The notes: generated by a model not told the origin, from the letters alone. Counted from the first letter of the stretch, positions 18,604 through 28,304 are shown. The stretch: DNA of 43,506 nt from Tabrizicola sp. (GCA_012032275.1 JAAURK010000003.1:1-43506), one strand, 5' to 3'. Translations and numbers: made by a program.

Positions 18604-19732
18604 GGATATCCGTCGGCCCGAGGATCGCGACCTTCTCGCCATCATAGCCCGACTCGTCGAGCATCTTCTTCGCGGTGTCGAAATCGGCCAGCATCGCCTC
18701 GTTTCCGGCCCCCGTGGACATCGGCGTGCCGCAGTAGAAGAAAGACTTGCAGACCTCGTAGTTGCCGAGGCCGACCATCGCGGTCAGGTATTCCTCCTGA
18801 TTGACCGCAGCCATCACGGCCTGCCTTACCTTGATGTTGTTGAACGGGGCCTGCTGGTGATTGAAGCGGATGAAGTTTGCAGCACCGCTTTCGTAGTTGC
18901 CGACCGTAACCTCCGGGTCGTCCTCCAGAATCGTGATGAGGTTGACGTCAGGCTTGTCGTACCAGTCGGCCTCGCCGCGCTGGATTGCCGCTGTCGCGGT
19001 GGAATAATCGGCGATGCTCAGCCACTCGACCCGCTGAACGTTCACGACCTTGCCGCCTGCCAGACCGCTTGGCGGCTCGTCGCGCGGGACGTAGCCCTGA
19101 AACTTCTCGTAAACGGATTTGCTGCCCGTCACCCATTCGTCCTGCATGAAGCGGAACGGGCCGGAGCCGATGACCTCGGTAATCGGGGTCGAAGCATCAT
19201 TCTGCGCCAGCCGTTCTGGCATCATGAAGCAGATCGGTGTGGAGGGTTTGCCGAGAGCGTCGACCAGCAGTGGAAAGGGCTCCGTCAGCGTGAAGCGAAA
19301 TGTCTTGTCATCTACTGCCTCCAGTGTCTCGGTCACGGCCATCAGGGATTGACCGAGGCTGTCCTTGCTGCCCCAGCGTTTGACGCTGGCTACGCAATCC
19401 GCGGCGGTGACGGGGGTGTCGTCGTGCCACATCAGACCGTCTCGCAGTATCACGGTCCAGGTCAGGCCATCCTCGCTGACCTCGTGGCCCTTGGCCATCT
19501 GGGGCTGGATCTTGAAGGCCTCGTCCATCGCGAACAACGTCTCGAAGACCATGTAGCCGTAGTTGCGGATTGGCGTTCCCGTCGTGACGATCGGGTCGAG
19601 CGACGACAGGTCCGACGTGATGAACCGTAGAACGTCGGTGGTCTGCGCGAAGGCTTGGTACGAGGGCAGCACGGCGGTGGCAGCCGTTGCAGCCGTGCCG
19701 ATCAGGAAGGTCCGTCTGGTGTTGCTGATCAT
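18604..19732 (-). pseudogene. ABC oligopeptide/dipeptide-type substrate-binding protein, C-terminus removed by IS3
   Basis: TAT-like N-term NTRRTFLIGTAATAATAV, SDLSSLDPIVTTGTPIRNYGYMVFETLFAMD...; ORF reads into the IS3 right IR (NRPGFTGGWFVR*), leaving ~375 of the ~500 residues usual for the family. Confidence 0.85.
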
Positions 19733-19892
19733 AGGCTAATCCTCTCTGTTGGTGTTCGGCGAGAGACTGCCGCAGCTTGCTGCGCGGTCGTTTGGGGATG
19801 TCGCTCTGAGAGAAATCTAATGAGGCGGGGCAATTGTAGAAGAGGCAATCGAACCCGTGTGTCGTTGCCTTCAGGGCAACACCTTCGTTGGG

Positions 19893-21287
19893 CTATATCT
19901 TTGGGAGGGGGGGCATCACGTCGTTTGGGATCGGGCAGGTGTAGGGCGCGGTACCGAAATGCGCCCGATGCTCTACGGTCGCCGCTGCCAGTATCTCCGG
20001 ATGGTTAGCTGACGCAAGCACGCTTGCGGCAATCACTTCGGCGGCTTTCAACATCCCCCGATGTGCCGCCCCAAGTTTGCCCTGCGCCACCATCTGCCAA
20101 GTGTGGAACCCGGTACCGCTCGCGTAGCTCGCCACCCACACTTGCGCCATCGGCACGATCATCGACACGTCGCCCACGTCGGTGGACCCCATCGACGCCC
20201 GGTAGTCCTCCGGCAGCGGCTCGATCCCAGAGTGCAATGGAGCATTTGCGTTGCCGTCGTCGCGCAGGTCCGCGAATCGCTGCGCATCCTCATGGTCGCC
20301 CGCCGAGAAATCCGGCGGCCCGGCACGCTCTAACAGGCTATGCATCATCCGAGCGAGCGTCAGGTTCGGACGGCAGGGTGACATGCCCGCCTCAACTTCG
20401 AACGTCACCGTCGTCTCCGTCATCATCGCAGCCCCCTCGGCCACCTTTCGCAGCCGGTCGGAAAGGGCGATGACATCGGCGACCGTCTCAGATCGCATAA
20501 TATAGGCCAGCTCCGCCCGCGCCTGCACGACGTTCGCCGCCATTCCGCCCGCATCCATGTAGGCGTAGTGGATGTGTTCATCGCGCCCGATGTGCTCGCG
20601 CAGATAGTTCGCGCCAATGTTCATTAGCTCTGCCGCGTCCAGTGCGCTGCGACCTAGATGAGGGGCGAGGGCGGCGTGGGCTGCGACGCCCCGAAAGCGG
20701 ACCCTGATCTGCCGGAACGCGCGCGTGAGGTTTAGGTAGCCCGAGGACCTCGGTCCGGGGTGCCACGAGAATGCAGCGTTCAACCCATCGAATGCACCGG
20801 CCCGCGCCATGAACGCCTTGCCGCCCAAACTCTCCTCGGCTGGGCAGCCGAAATAGCGGACCGTTCCTGCAGTTCCCGTCGCCTTTAGCCTGTCGGCTGC
20901 GACGATCGCGGCCAAAGCGCCCGCAGTGCCGAGCAGGTGGTGACCGCAACCATAGCCGGAGCCTCCGGCCTCCGCAGCCTCCTCCGCCGTATGTCCCGCC
21001 GCCTGGCTCATCTCGGCCAACGCATCGAACTCGCCGAGGATGCCGAGCGTGGGCCCGCCCGAGCCGCGCTCCGCCACGAATGCCGTTGGTAAGCCACCAA
21101 TGCCCCATTTGACGGCGAAGCCATGGTTCTTCAATGCGCTCGCAAGAGCCTTTGACGACTTGACCTCCGCGAAGCCCAGCTCAGCGTAATCCCAGATGAC
21201 ATCTGCGATGGCCACGAACTCTGCCGCCCGCTCAGCCACGTTGGCCTTCACCGCATGGATCTCGTCGTCCGTCAGGATGTTGTGCAT
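19893..21287 (-). CDS. M20-family amidohydrolase (AbgB-like)
   Basis: GILGEFDALAEMSQ, GYGCGHHLLGTAGALAAI, GCPAEESLGGKAFMARAGAFDG, GSTDVGDVSMIVPM. Confidence 0.9.
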   Translation of the reverse strand: MHNILTDDEIHAVKANVAERAAEFVAIADVIWDYAELGFAEVKSSKALASALKNHGFAVKWGIGGLPTAFVAERGSGGPTLGILGEFDALAEMSQAAGHTAEEAAEAGGSGYGCGHHLLGTAGALAAIVAADRLKATGTAGTVRYFGCPAEESLGGKAFMARAGAFDGLNAAFSWHPGPRSSGYLNLTRAFRQIRVRFRGVAAHAALAPHLGRSALDAAELMNIGANYLREHIGRDEHIHYAYMDAGGMAANVVQARAELAYIMRSETVADVIALSDRLRKVAEGAAMMTETTVTFEVEAGMSPCRPNLTLARMMHSLLERAGPPDFSAGDHEDAQRFADLRDDGNANAPLHSGIEPLPEDYRASMGSTDVGDVSMIVPMAQVWVASYASGTGFHTWQMVAQGKLGAAHRGMLKAAEVIAASVLASANHPEILAAATVEHRAHFGTAPYTCPIPNDVMPPLPKI

Positions 21288-21474
21288 TTTGTTCCTCCGA
21301 CGGCAACTGTCGCCGGCGTGCTCGGATAGGGGAAGACGCAAAGGTCGGAGAGCAGTGTTGCCTGAAACAGTAGTGAGGTGGAGCAGTTTAGTGAAGCTAA
21401 ACCATACTTGTGTATCATTCGTTTGATATCTGGCGGTTTGCGGCCTTAAGATTCAGCAATTGAAAGGAACTCTC

Positions 21475-22752
21475 ATGCCGATATCCTCAGCCGAAAAAGC
21501 CATCCGCGCGGGCGAACCTGTCTTTTGGCTGAACGACGATCTGTCTGACAGCGATAACAGCGGCCTATCCGACAAGATCAAAGCAGCTGGGGACCGCATG
21601 ACCCGCTTCGCTCCGCTCCTGTCTCGGGCATTCCCGGCCCTTGTGGATACTGGCGGGTTAGTGACGTCGCCGCTCCTCGACGCATCTCGTCTCGCACGTG
21701 CGTTGAACCTTCCCAAAATTGAGGGTCGCCTGATGCTGAAGGGCGACCACGAACTGACCATCGGCGGCTCCATCAAAGCGCGCGGCGGCACCCACGCAGT
21801 TCTGGCGTTTGCCGAACAGGTGCTGGCGAAGGCAGGCCATCCGCCCGACACAGTGCCATTCCTTAACCTCGCGCGGGTTCGCGCTGTCCTGGCGGGCCGG
21901 ACGATTTCCGTCGGATCGACCGGCAATTTGGGGCTCAGCGTCGGTATGGTCGCAGTCGCCTTAGGTTTCCGCGCAGAAATCCACATGTCGGTCGATGCCC
22001 GCAGTTGGAAGAAGGACCGGCTCCGGAGCCTCGGCGTCAATGTCATCGAACACGCGGGCAACTACGAGGCCGCCCTTGCGGCCGGGCGAGCCGATGCAGA
22101 AATATCCGAGACTCATCATTTCATCGACGATGAGGACTCTGAAGATCTGCTGTTTGGCTATTCCGTCGCCGCCGCTGAACTGCGCGACCAGTTGCAGGCT
22201 GGTGGCGTCACCGTCGATTCCTCCCATCCGCTCTTCGTCTATCTTCCCTGCGGCGTTGGCGGCGCGCCCGTAGGCGTGACCGTAGGCCTGAAGGCGATCT
22301 TCGGGCGCGATGTCCACTGCTTCTTCGCCGAGCCGGTCGAAGCCCCCTGTATGCTGGTGCATTTCCTGAAGCCGGGCGCGTCGGTCCACGACTTCGGACT
22401 GTCCGGTAGAACGGAAGCCGATGGCCTCGCCGTGCCCCGTGCCTCGGTCCTCGCCGCAAACCTCGTCCGCGGCCATCTCTCGGGCATCTTTACGATCGCT
22501 GACGACACACTGTTCCGCCATCTCCATGCGGCCAACCGCGACTGCGGCTTCCGTCTCGAGCCCTCCGCCGCCGCAAGTTTCGACGGCCCTAGCCACCTTC
22601 TTGATGCTGCAGGTTGCGACTATCTCGCCGCCCGTGCCCTGACGTCGCGAATGGGCGATGCGACACATATCTTCTGGGCGACAGGCGGCAGCCAAGTCCC
22701 TCAGGCCGACTTTGAAAGCTACTATGCCAAAGGCGAGCAGCTCCGTTCCTAA
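21475..22752 (+). CDS. dsdA: D-serine dehydratase (D-serine ammonia-lyase)
   Basis: GGSIKARGGTHAVLAFAEQ (PLP-Lys), VGSTGNLGLSVG, FIDDEDSEDLLFGYSVA, FVYLPCGVGGAPVGV, ATHIFWATGGS; SD GAAAGGA upstream. Confidence 0.92.
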   Translation: MPISSAEKAIRAGEPVFWLNDDLSDSDNSGLSDKIKAAGDRMTRFAPLLSRAFPALVDTGGLVTSPLLDASRLARALNLPKIEGRLMLKGDHELTIGGSIKARGGTHAVLAFAEQVLAKAGHPPDTVPFLNLARVRAVLAGRTISVGSTGNLGLSVGMVAVALGFRAEIHMSVDARSWKKDRLRSLGVNVIEHAGNYEAALAAGRADAEISETHHFIDDEDSEDLLFGYSVAAAELRDQLQAGGVTVDSSHPLFVYLPCGVGGAPVGVTVGLKAIFGRDVHCFFAEPVEAPCMLVHFLKPGASVHDFGLSGRTEADGLAVPRASVLAANLVRGHLSGIFTIADDTLFRHLHAANRDCGFRLEPSAAASFDGPSHLLDAAGCDYLAARALTSRMGDATHIFWATGGSQVPQADFESYYAKGEQLRS

Positions 22753-22774
22753 ACATAGCCTGAAAGGATATCCC

Positions 22775-23527
22775 ATGAAAAAGAAGGACTGCACCGTCGC
22801 GATCCAGCAGAGCATCGAGACCCGCTTGAAGGCTCCGCTCGTCTACTTCGACTCGCGGAAGTATATTCAGCACAACGTCAACCTCGGCGACGGACTCGGC
22901 CCGATCCTCCAGTTCATGGATTCGATGCCCGCAGAAGGCACGAAGGTGATGATGCGCCGTGCGTTTGAGGACGGTGACATGAGCTTCGCCCATGCCGACT
23001 ACATCCTCGGCGAATGGGGCCCGATGACCGGCTTCGAGGTGCACCGTTGGGAAGACGGCAAGATCGTCGAGCACTGGGACAATCTGCAAGCCACCCCCGA
23101 CACCCCGAATGCCAGCGGGCGAACGCTGACGGATGGCGCGACCGATGTGACCGATCCGGGCGCGACGGCGGCAAGCAAGGCGCTGGTGAACCGCTACGTC
23201 GACGAGATTCTGATCGGGGGAGATCATGCCCGCCTTGCCGAGTTTCTGAAAAACGATCTGATCCAGCACACGCCCACCTTCGGAGACGGCGCAGCGGCCG
23301 TTTCAGAGTATCTCTCTTCGGAAGATGCCGCGCGATACGTCACCCGGCACAGGACGATGGCCGAGGGCGAGTTCGTCCTGACGATTTGCGAGGGCACGCT
23401 GGGCGGCACCCCCGTCGCGATCTACGACCTGCACCGGATCGAGGGAGGCCAGATTGCCGAGCACTGGGACGTGATCGAGCCGATTCCACCGCGGAAGCTT
23501 TGGAAGAACGACAATGGAAAGTTTTGA
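22775..23527 (+). CDS. Tandem SnoaL/NTF2-like domain protein
   Basis: Two related halves: KYIQHNVNLGDGLGPI...FEVHRWEDGKIVEHWDNLQ and DLIQHTPTFGDGAAAV...YDLHRIEGGQIAEHWDVIE. Confidence 0.83.
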   Translation: MKKKDCTVAIQQSIETRLKAPLVYFDSRKYIQHNVNLGDGLGPILQFMDSMPAEGTKVMMRRAFEDGDMSFAHADYILGEWGPMTGFEVHRWEDGKIVEHWDNLQATPDTPNASGRTLTDGATDVTDPGATAASKALVNRYVDEILIGGDHARLAEFLKNDLIQHTPTFGDGAAAVSEYLSSEDAARYVTRHRTMAEGEFVLTICEGTLGGTPVAIYDLHRIEGGQIAEHWDVIEPIPPRKLWKNDNGKF

Positions 23528-23537
23528 AGAGCGCAAC

Positions 23538-24368
23538 ATGACCGACGCCAAGATCCGCACCTACGCCCGCTCCGCCGGCGAGACCATTGCACCAACCGTG
23601 ATCGAGACCGACAACGTCGGGCTGGTAGATGCAATGATCGAGATCCACGCGGTCGACCGCGCCATTCCCGGGTATTTTGCCCGCCCCGAAACAGGGGCGA
23701 ACTGGCCCATTATTCTGGTCCTGAGCGAGGCTTTCGGCCTGCACGAACACATCATGGACGTTGCTCGCCGGCTGGCCAAGGAGGGCTATATCGCCATCGC
23801 GCCCGACCTGATGGTGCGACAAGGCGATCCACTGAGTTTCGACAACGTCGGTAAATTGGTATCCGATCTGCTCCTCCACATCCCCGATGCGCAGGTGATG
23901 TCCGACCTCGACGCCACGCTCGACTGGGCAAAAGCCGAGGGCGGCGACGCCTCCCGTATCGGTGCGACCGGCTTCTGCTGGGGCGGCCGCTGGATCTGGC
24001 TCTATGCCGCACATCGACCGCTGAACGCGGCGGTCGCTTGGTATGGCGTCTTAGACGGCCACGGCAGCCCGATCTTCCCTGATGAACCCGACCTCTTTCC
24101 GGCGCATCCCATCGACGTCGCGGCCAAGTTACAAGGGCCGGTTCTCGGCCTCTATGGCGCTGAGGACAACGCGATCCCGGTTCCGACCGTTCACAACATG
24201 CGCGCCGCGCTAGAGCGGGCACGAGACCCATCCCGAATCGACGTATTCGATGGGGCTGGCCATGCGTTCTTCGCCGACTATCGCGACTCGTACGTGCCCC
24301 TTGCCGCGACGGAAGGATGGCGCAGAATGCGCGATTGGTTTTCTCAACACATGGACGTCCAGAGATGA
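23538..24368 (+). CDS. Dienelactone hydrolase-family alpha/beta hydrolase
   Basis: LVLSEAFGLHEHIMDVARRLAKEGYIAIAPDL, GATGFCWGGRWIWLYA, DGAGHAFFADYRDSY. Confidence 0.9.
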   Translation: MTDAKIRTYARSAGETIAPTVIETDNVGLVDAMIEIHAVDRAIPGYFARPETGANWPIILVLSEAFGLHEHIMDVARRLAKEGYIAIAPDLMVRQGDPLSFDNVGKLVSDLLLHIPDAQVMSDLDATLDWAKAEGGDASRIGATGFCWGGRWIWLYAAHRPLNAAVAWYGVLDGHGSPIFPDEPDLFPAHPIDVAAKLQGPVLGLYGAEDNAIPVPTVHNMRAALERARDPSRIDVFDGAGHAFFADYRDSYVPLAATEGWRRMRDWFSQHMDVQR

Positions 24369-25857
24369 AGGTGTTTGTCGCTGGCTTTCAGCATGAGACC
24401 AACACCTTCGCCCGCAATCCGACCGTGTGGGAGGATTTCGAGGTAGGCGACTTCTTCCCCGCCTTCTCCACCGGTCAGGCCATGCTCGAGCGTCTTCGTG
24501 GCGGTGGTATGCCGCTGAGCGGTTTCATCGACCAGGCGGAAACCGAAGGGATCGACTTGTTTCCGTCCTGTTGGGCGGGAGCCTCACCGGCCGCCAGCAT
24601 TGCGGACGACGCCATCACCCGCATCTTCGAACGCTTGCTCGCCGATCTCGATGCAGCCCTGAACGAGGGCGACTTGGGCGGGGTCTACCTTGACCTGCAC
24701 GGTGCCGCCGTCAGCGACAGCCACGACTCCCCCGAAGCATGGCTGGTCGCAGAAGTGCGCCGCCGCGTCGGGCCGGACATGCCCGTTGTCGTAAGCCTGG
24801 ACCTGCACGCGAATGTCGATAACACCCTGCTGGATGCTGCGGACTACGCCGTCTGTTACCGCACCTATCCGCATATCGACATGGCCGACACCGGCGCGCG
24901 TGCGTTCGGCTTGCTCCTGCGTCGCTTGCAAGGCGCACCCCGACCCGCCTGTGCCTACGTCCGCATCCCTTTCCTCATCCCTATCATCTCGCAATCGACG
25001 CGCGACGGGCCAGGGGCGGAGACCTACGCGTTCGTCGCCGAACTCGACGCCCGGCATGACGCCAATATCAACGTCGCCTTGGGCTTTCCGGCCGCCGATG
25101 TAGCGAACTGCGGCCCCGTCGTCTGGGCATATGGGCAGCACGGTAGGAGCGACGCGCTCGGTGTCGCAGACCGCATCATCAGTCTGCGGGACGTCTGGCG
25201 ACTCGACATCCTCGACGCCGCCGAGGCCGTCGCTCGCGCATTGACTCTTGCCGAAAGAACGGAGGCCCCCGTTGTCATCGCGGACGTGCAGGACAACCCA
25301 GGAGCTGGCTCCGACAGCAATACAACCGGAATGCTTCACGCCCTGCTAAGAGCTGAAGCGGGTATCCTCTGGCCGGGTCGCGTGATCCTCGGCCTTCTCA
25401 ACGATCCCGCCGCTGCCAAGGCCGCGACTGTGGCTGGGATAGGAGCGACCCTCGATCTATGGATGGGCGCCTCAATAGCAACCTGGACCGGCGCTGCGAG
25501 TGAACCGCCCGTTAAGTGCAAGGTCACCGTCCGCGCCCTCCACCACGGCCCGATCCGCCTCGACGGCCCCATGATGCGGGGGGCCATAGTCAATCCGGGA
25601 GCGATGGCTTGCGTCGAGGTGGAGGGCATCTTAGTCTGCCTATCCAGCGCAAAACGCAATTGCTCGACCGAGGCCTCTACACGGCGCTCGGGGTGGACTG
25701 CGCCCTCATGAAGATAATCGTCAATAAAAGCGCCGTTCACTTTCGGGCGGACTTTGCGCCAATCGCCTCGCATATACTTGTTGCGCGCGCGCAGGGCAAA
25801 TGGCGGCGGACCCTGCGGACTTCGCATGGACGAAACTGCAACCGAGCATGACTAGTC
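24365..25857 (+). CDS. MlrC/M81-family metallopeptidase-like protein (two apparent 1-nt deletions near 3' end)
   Basis: MKVFVAGFQHETNTFARNPTVWEDF, GVYLDLHGAAVSDSHDSPE, SLDLHANVDNTLLDAADYAVCYRTYPHIDMADTG. C-term continues in the next frame (TQLLDRGLYTALGVDCALMKIIVNKSAVHFRADFAPIASHILVARA) and then the third (GQMAADPADFAWTKLQPSM). Confidence 0.85.
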
Positions 25858-25877
25858 AGTGTTAATCTAGAGGTGAT

Positions 25878-26810
25878 ATGACCCGTGCTCTCTCCGCTTC
25901 TCTGCTCACGTGGCTTCGTTGCTTCGATGCCGCTGCACGCCATCTCAGTTTTCAGAATGCAGCAGCAGAACTTGCGATCACGCCTGGTGCAGTCAGTCAG
26001 AATATTAGGAATCTTGAAGTGGCTTTGGGTTGTGTTTTATTTGACCGGCGCCACAATTCAGTAGTCCTTTCGGCAGCAGGGGTGCAGCTGGCACCAACCG
26101 TTACTGTGTCCTACGCTTCGTTGCGGCAAGCGATTGCAAAGTTCGATGAAAAGCGAGCCAATCCGAAAATATCAATAAGCTGTTCTCCTTCTTTCGCGCT
26201 CCAGTGGTTGACACCTCGAATTTCACGTTTCGTTTCTACGCATCCGGGAGTGGAATTGAGCATATTTGGTGAGTTTGCCTCACTGCCATCCGAAAAAATG
26301 CGCCTAGGCGGAGTCAATTACGCGATCCGGTATGAGCCCGTGAACGATAGCGGCTTGGCGCAAACGTTTCTCGACGAGTATCTCATCGCGGTAGCCAGCC
26401 CCGAGTTTCTCGCCGCGACACCTGAAGCAGCCGATTTCAGTAATATCGACGGAAGGCATCTTCTTCATGACAATTTTCCATGGGGAAATGCGGGCAGCGA
26501 TGAGGAATGGCGATTCTGGTTTAGGTCCATAGGTCGAGATGTCCCTGACCTGTCGAAAGGTAGCAGGTTCAACATGTCCCAAATGGCAATCGCAGCGGCA
26601 ATGGCGGGAGAAGGCATAGCAATAGGACGTCTGGCACTTGTACTAAATGAACTCATTGCTGGTCGGCTCATTCCGGTATTTGACTTGGCTGTGAAGTCTT
26701 CTGCAGCCTATCAATTACCACTTTGGTTGATGAAAAGCGCTCCCAAGTCTTTTTTGATTGGCTGGTTCGGGAGGGTGAAGAGTTTGTCGTTGAGCGGAGA
26801 GAAATACTGA
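25878..26810 (+). CDS. LysR-family regulator (GcvA/DsdC-like)
   Basis: LTWLRCFDAAARHLSFQNAAAELAITPGAVSQNIRNLEVALGCVLFDRR. Confidence 0.9.
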   Translation: MTRALSASLLTWLRCFDAAARHLSFQNAAAELAITPGAVSQNIRNLEVALGCVLFDRRHNSVVLSAAGVQLAPTVTVSYASLRQAIAKFDEKRANPKISISCSPSFALQWLTPRISRFVSTHPGVELSIFGEFASLPSEKMRLGGVNYAIRYEPVNDSGLAQTFLDEYLIAVASPEFLAATPEAADFSNIDGRHLLHDNFPWGNAGSDEEWRFWFRSIGRDVPDLSKGSRFNMSQMAIAAAMAGEGIAIGRLALVLNELIAGRLIPVFDLAVKSSAAYQLPLWLMKSAPKSFLIGWFGRVKSLSLSGEKY

Positions 26811-26849
26811 TCAAACTGATGATATCTGGTGTGACTTTACCCTAATTAA

Positions 26850-27252
26850 GGGCTCTGCCTCAATCTGTGTGGCGCACGCATCCTGAAAGCTGGAAGTTTC
26901 AGGAGGGAGAGCGATGAATTCAAGCAAGTACTGGTCGCCAAGGAACGATGTTTTTGTCCACAGCGTTGAGCGAAGTGATGCCGGCGGGTGGATTGTATCC
27001 GGCAGTCTGACACCAAACGGCATCTGCCCAGACTGTGGGTCGCATTCGCGATGTCGTCACGGCTGGCGGCGTCGGCGGTTGCAGGAATATTCCGCCCATG
27101 GAGATGGGGTCACGGCAACTCTCTGGGCTTGCCGTTAACGATGTTTGGCAACCGCTTGAAGAATCTCAAGCGCGCGGTGCTCGGCCGGGCAGATCCAGAA
27201 TTACTGCGGCCGAGGATACGACCGTTCCGCCACACAAAGTGAGGCAGAGCCC
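26850..27252 (+). mobile_element. Short ISL3-like element, internally deleted, with both terminal inverted repeats
   Basis: Left GGGCTCTGCCTCAATCTGTGTGGCG vs right complement GGGCTCTGCCTCACTTTGTGTGGCG; inside only a transposase N-term with zinc ribbon (CPDCGSHSRCRHGWRRRRLQEYSAHG). Confidence 0.7.
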
Positions 27253-27268
27253 ATTTAAGGGGTCATCC

Positions 27269-27403
27269 TCAATTTGTGTGGTGGGGCGGGAGCATGCGTG
27301 CCCTGAGCAAGTTTGGGCCGGCTCGACCGTACATCGCACGCTTCAAGGTCTTCAGTCGGTTGATCTGGCCTTCGGCTTGACCATTGCTCCACTCCATTTC
27401 AAT
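27269..27403 (-). pseudogene. ISL3-like transposase C-terminal remnant
   Basis: Minus translation IEMEWSNGQAEGQINRLKTLKRAMYGRAGPNLLRARMLPPHHTN*, typical ISL3 transposase C-term, cut by the IS66 left end. Confidence 0.75.
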
Positions 27404-27511
27404 GTAAGCGCTGTCCCAACCCCACCTTCCGGCTGAATCTGTAAGCTGCGATTGCGCGTTCCATGGAGATTTTCATGGGAGGTGTCAGTGGGATTCCATC
27501 GGGAGCGCAGT

Positions 27512-27886
27512 ATGGAGGCCGTTGGGTTTGTGGAGCTTTTGGCGGCTCCATCGTCCAAGCGGCGGTGGTCGGATGAGGCGAAAGGCCGGATAGTTGCCGA
27601 GACGCTGGTGGTTGGTGTCACGGTGAGCGAGGTGGCGCGGCGACATGGTGTGAAGGCAAACCATCTGTCGTCGTGGCGGACGCTGGCGCGGCAGGGCAAG
27701 TTGGTCGTGCCGGATATTGCAGGGGCAGAGTTCACCTCGCTGGTGATGGTGGCGCAGCCAGTGGAGACCCCGGCCGCGACGGCTTCGATTGATCTGATCA
27801 TTGGCCCCGTGACGGTGCGACTTGATCCGGCCACGCCTGTTCCGCGGATTGCCGAACTGGTCTTGGCACTGCGAGCCTGCCCGTGA
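27512..27886 (+). CDS. IS66 TnpA-like protein
   Basis: RRWSDEAKGRIVAETLVVGVTVSEVARRHGVKANHLSSWRTLARQGKL. Confidence 0.9.
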   Translation: MEAVGFVELLAAPSSKRRWSDEAKGRIVAETLVVGVTVSEVARRHGVKANHLSSWRTLARQGKLVVPDIAGAEFTSLVMVAQPVETPAATASIDLIIGPVTVRLDPATPVPRIAELVLALRACP

Positions 27887-28236
27887 TCTTCCCGTCCAAC
27901 CGGGTGCGGATCATGGTGGCGACCAAGCCGATCGACTTCCGCAAGGGCCATGACAGCTTGGCCGCGATGGTGAAGAACGAATTGCACAAGGACCCGTTCA
28001 CCGGCACGGTCTTCGTCTTCCGCGCCAAAAAGGCGGATCGACTAAAGCTTTTGTATTGGGACGGCACCGGGCTGGTGATGGCCTACAAACGATTGGAAGA
28101 GCACACATTTACATGGCCCGCCGTGAAGGATGGTCTGATGATGTTGAACCACGCGCAGTTCGAAGCGCTGTTTGGTGGGCTGGATTGGCGGCGTGTTCGC
28201 GCCATTGAGGCGCGAGCGCCTGAAGCGGTGGAATGA
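27883..28236 (+). CDS. IS66 TnpB (Orf2)
   Basis: VRIMVATKPIDFRKGHDSLAAMV...FVFRAKKADRLKLLYWDGTGLVM. Confidence 0.95.
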   Translation: MIFPSNRVRIMVATKPIDFRKGHDSLAAMVKNELHKDPFTGTVFVFRAKKADRLKLLYWDGTGLVMAYKRLEEHTFTWPAVKDGLMMLNHAQFEALFGGLDWRRVRAIEARAPEAVE

Positions 28237-28304
28237 CTGCGGCAGGATGACTCAGGTGGCGGTTTCCACGAGCATTGGCGGCAACGTTTTGGTAAACATG
28301 GAGC

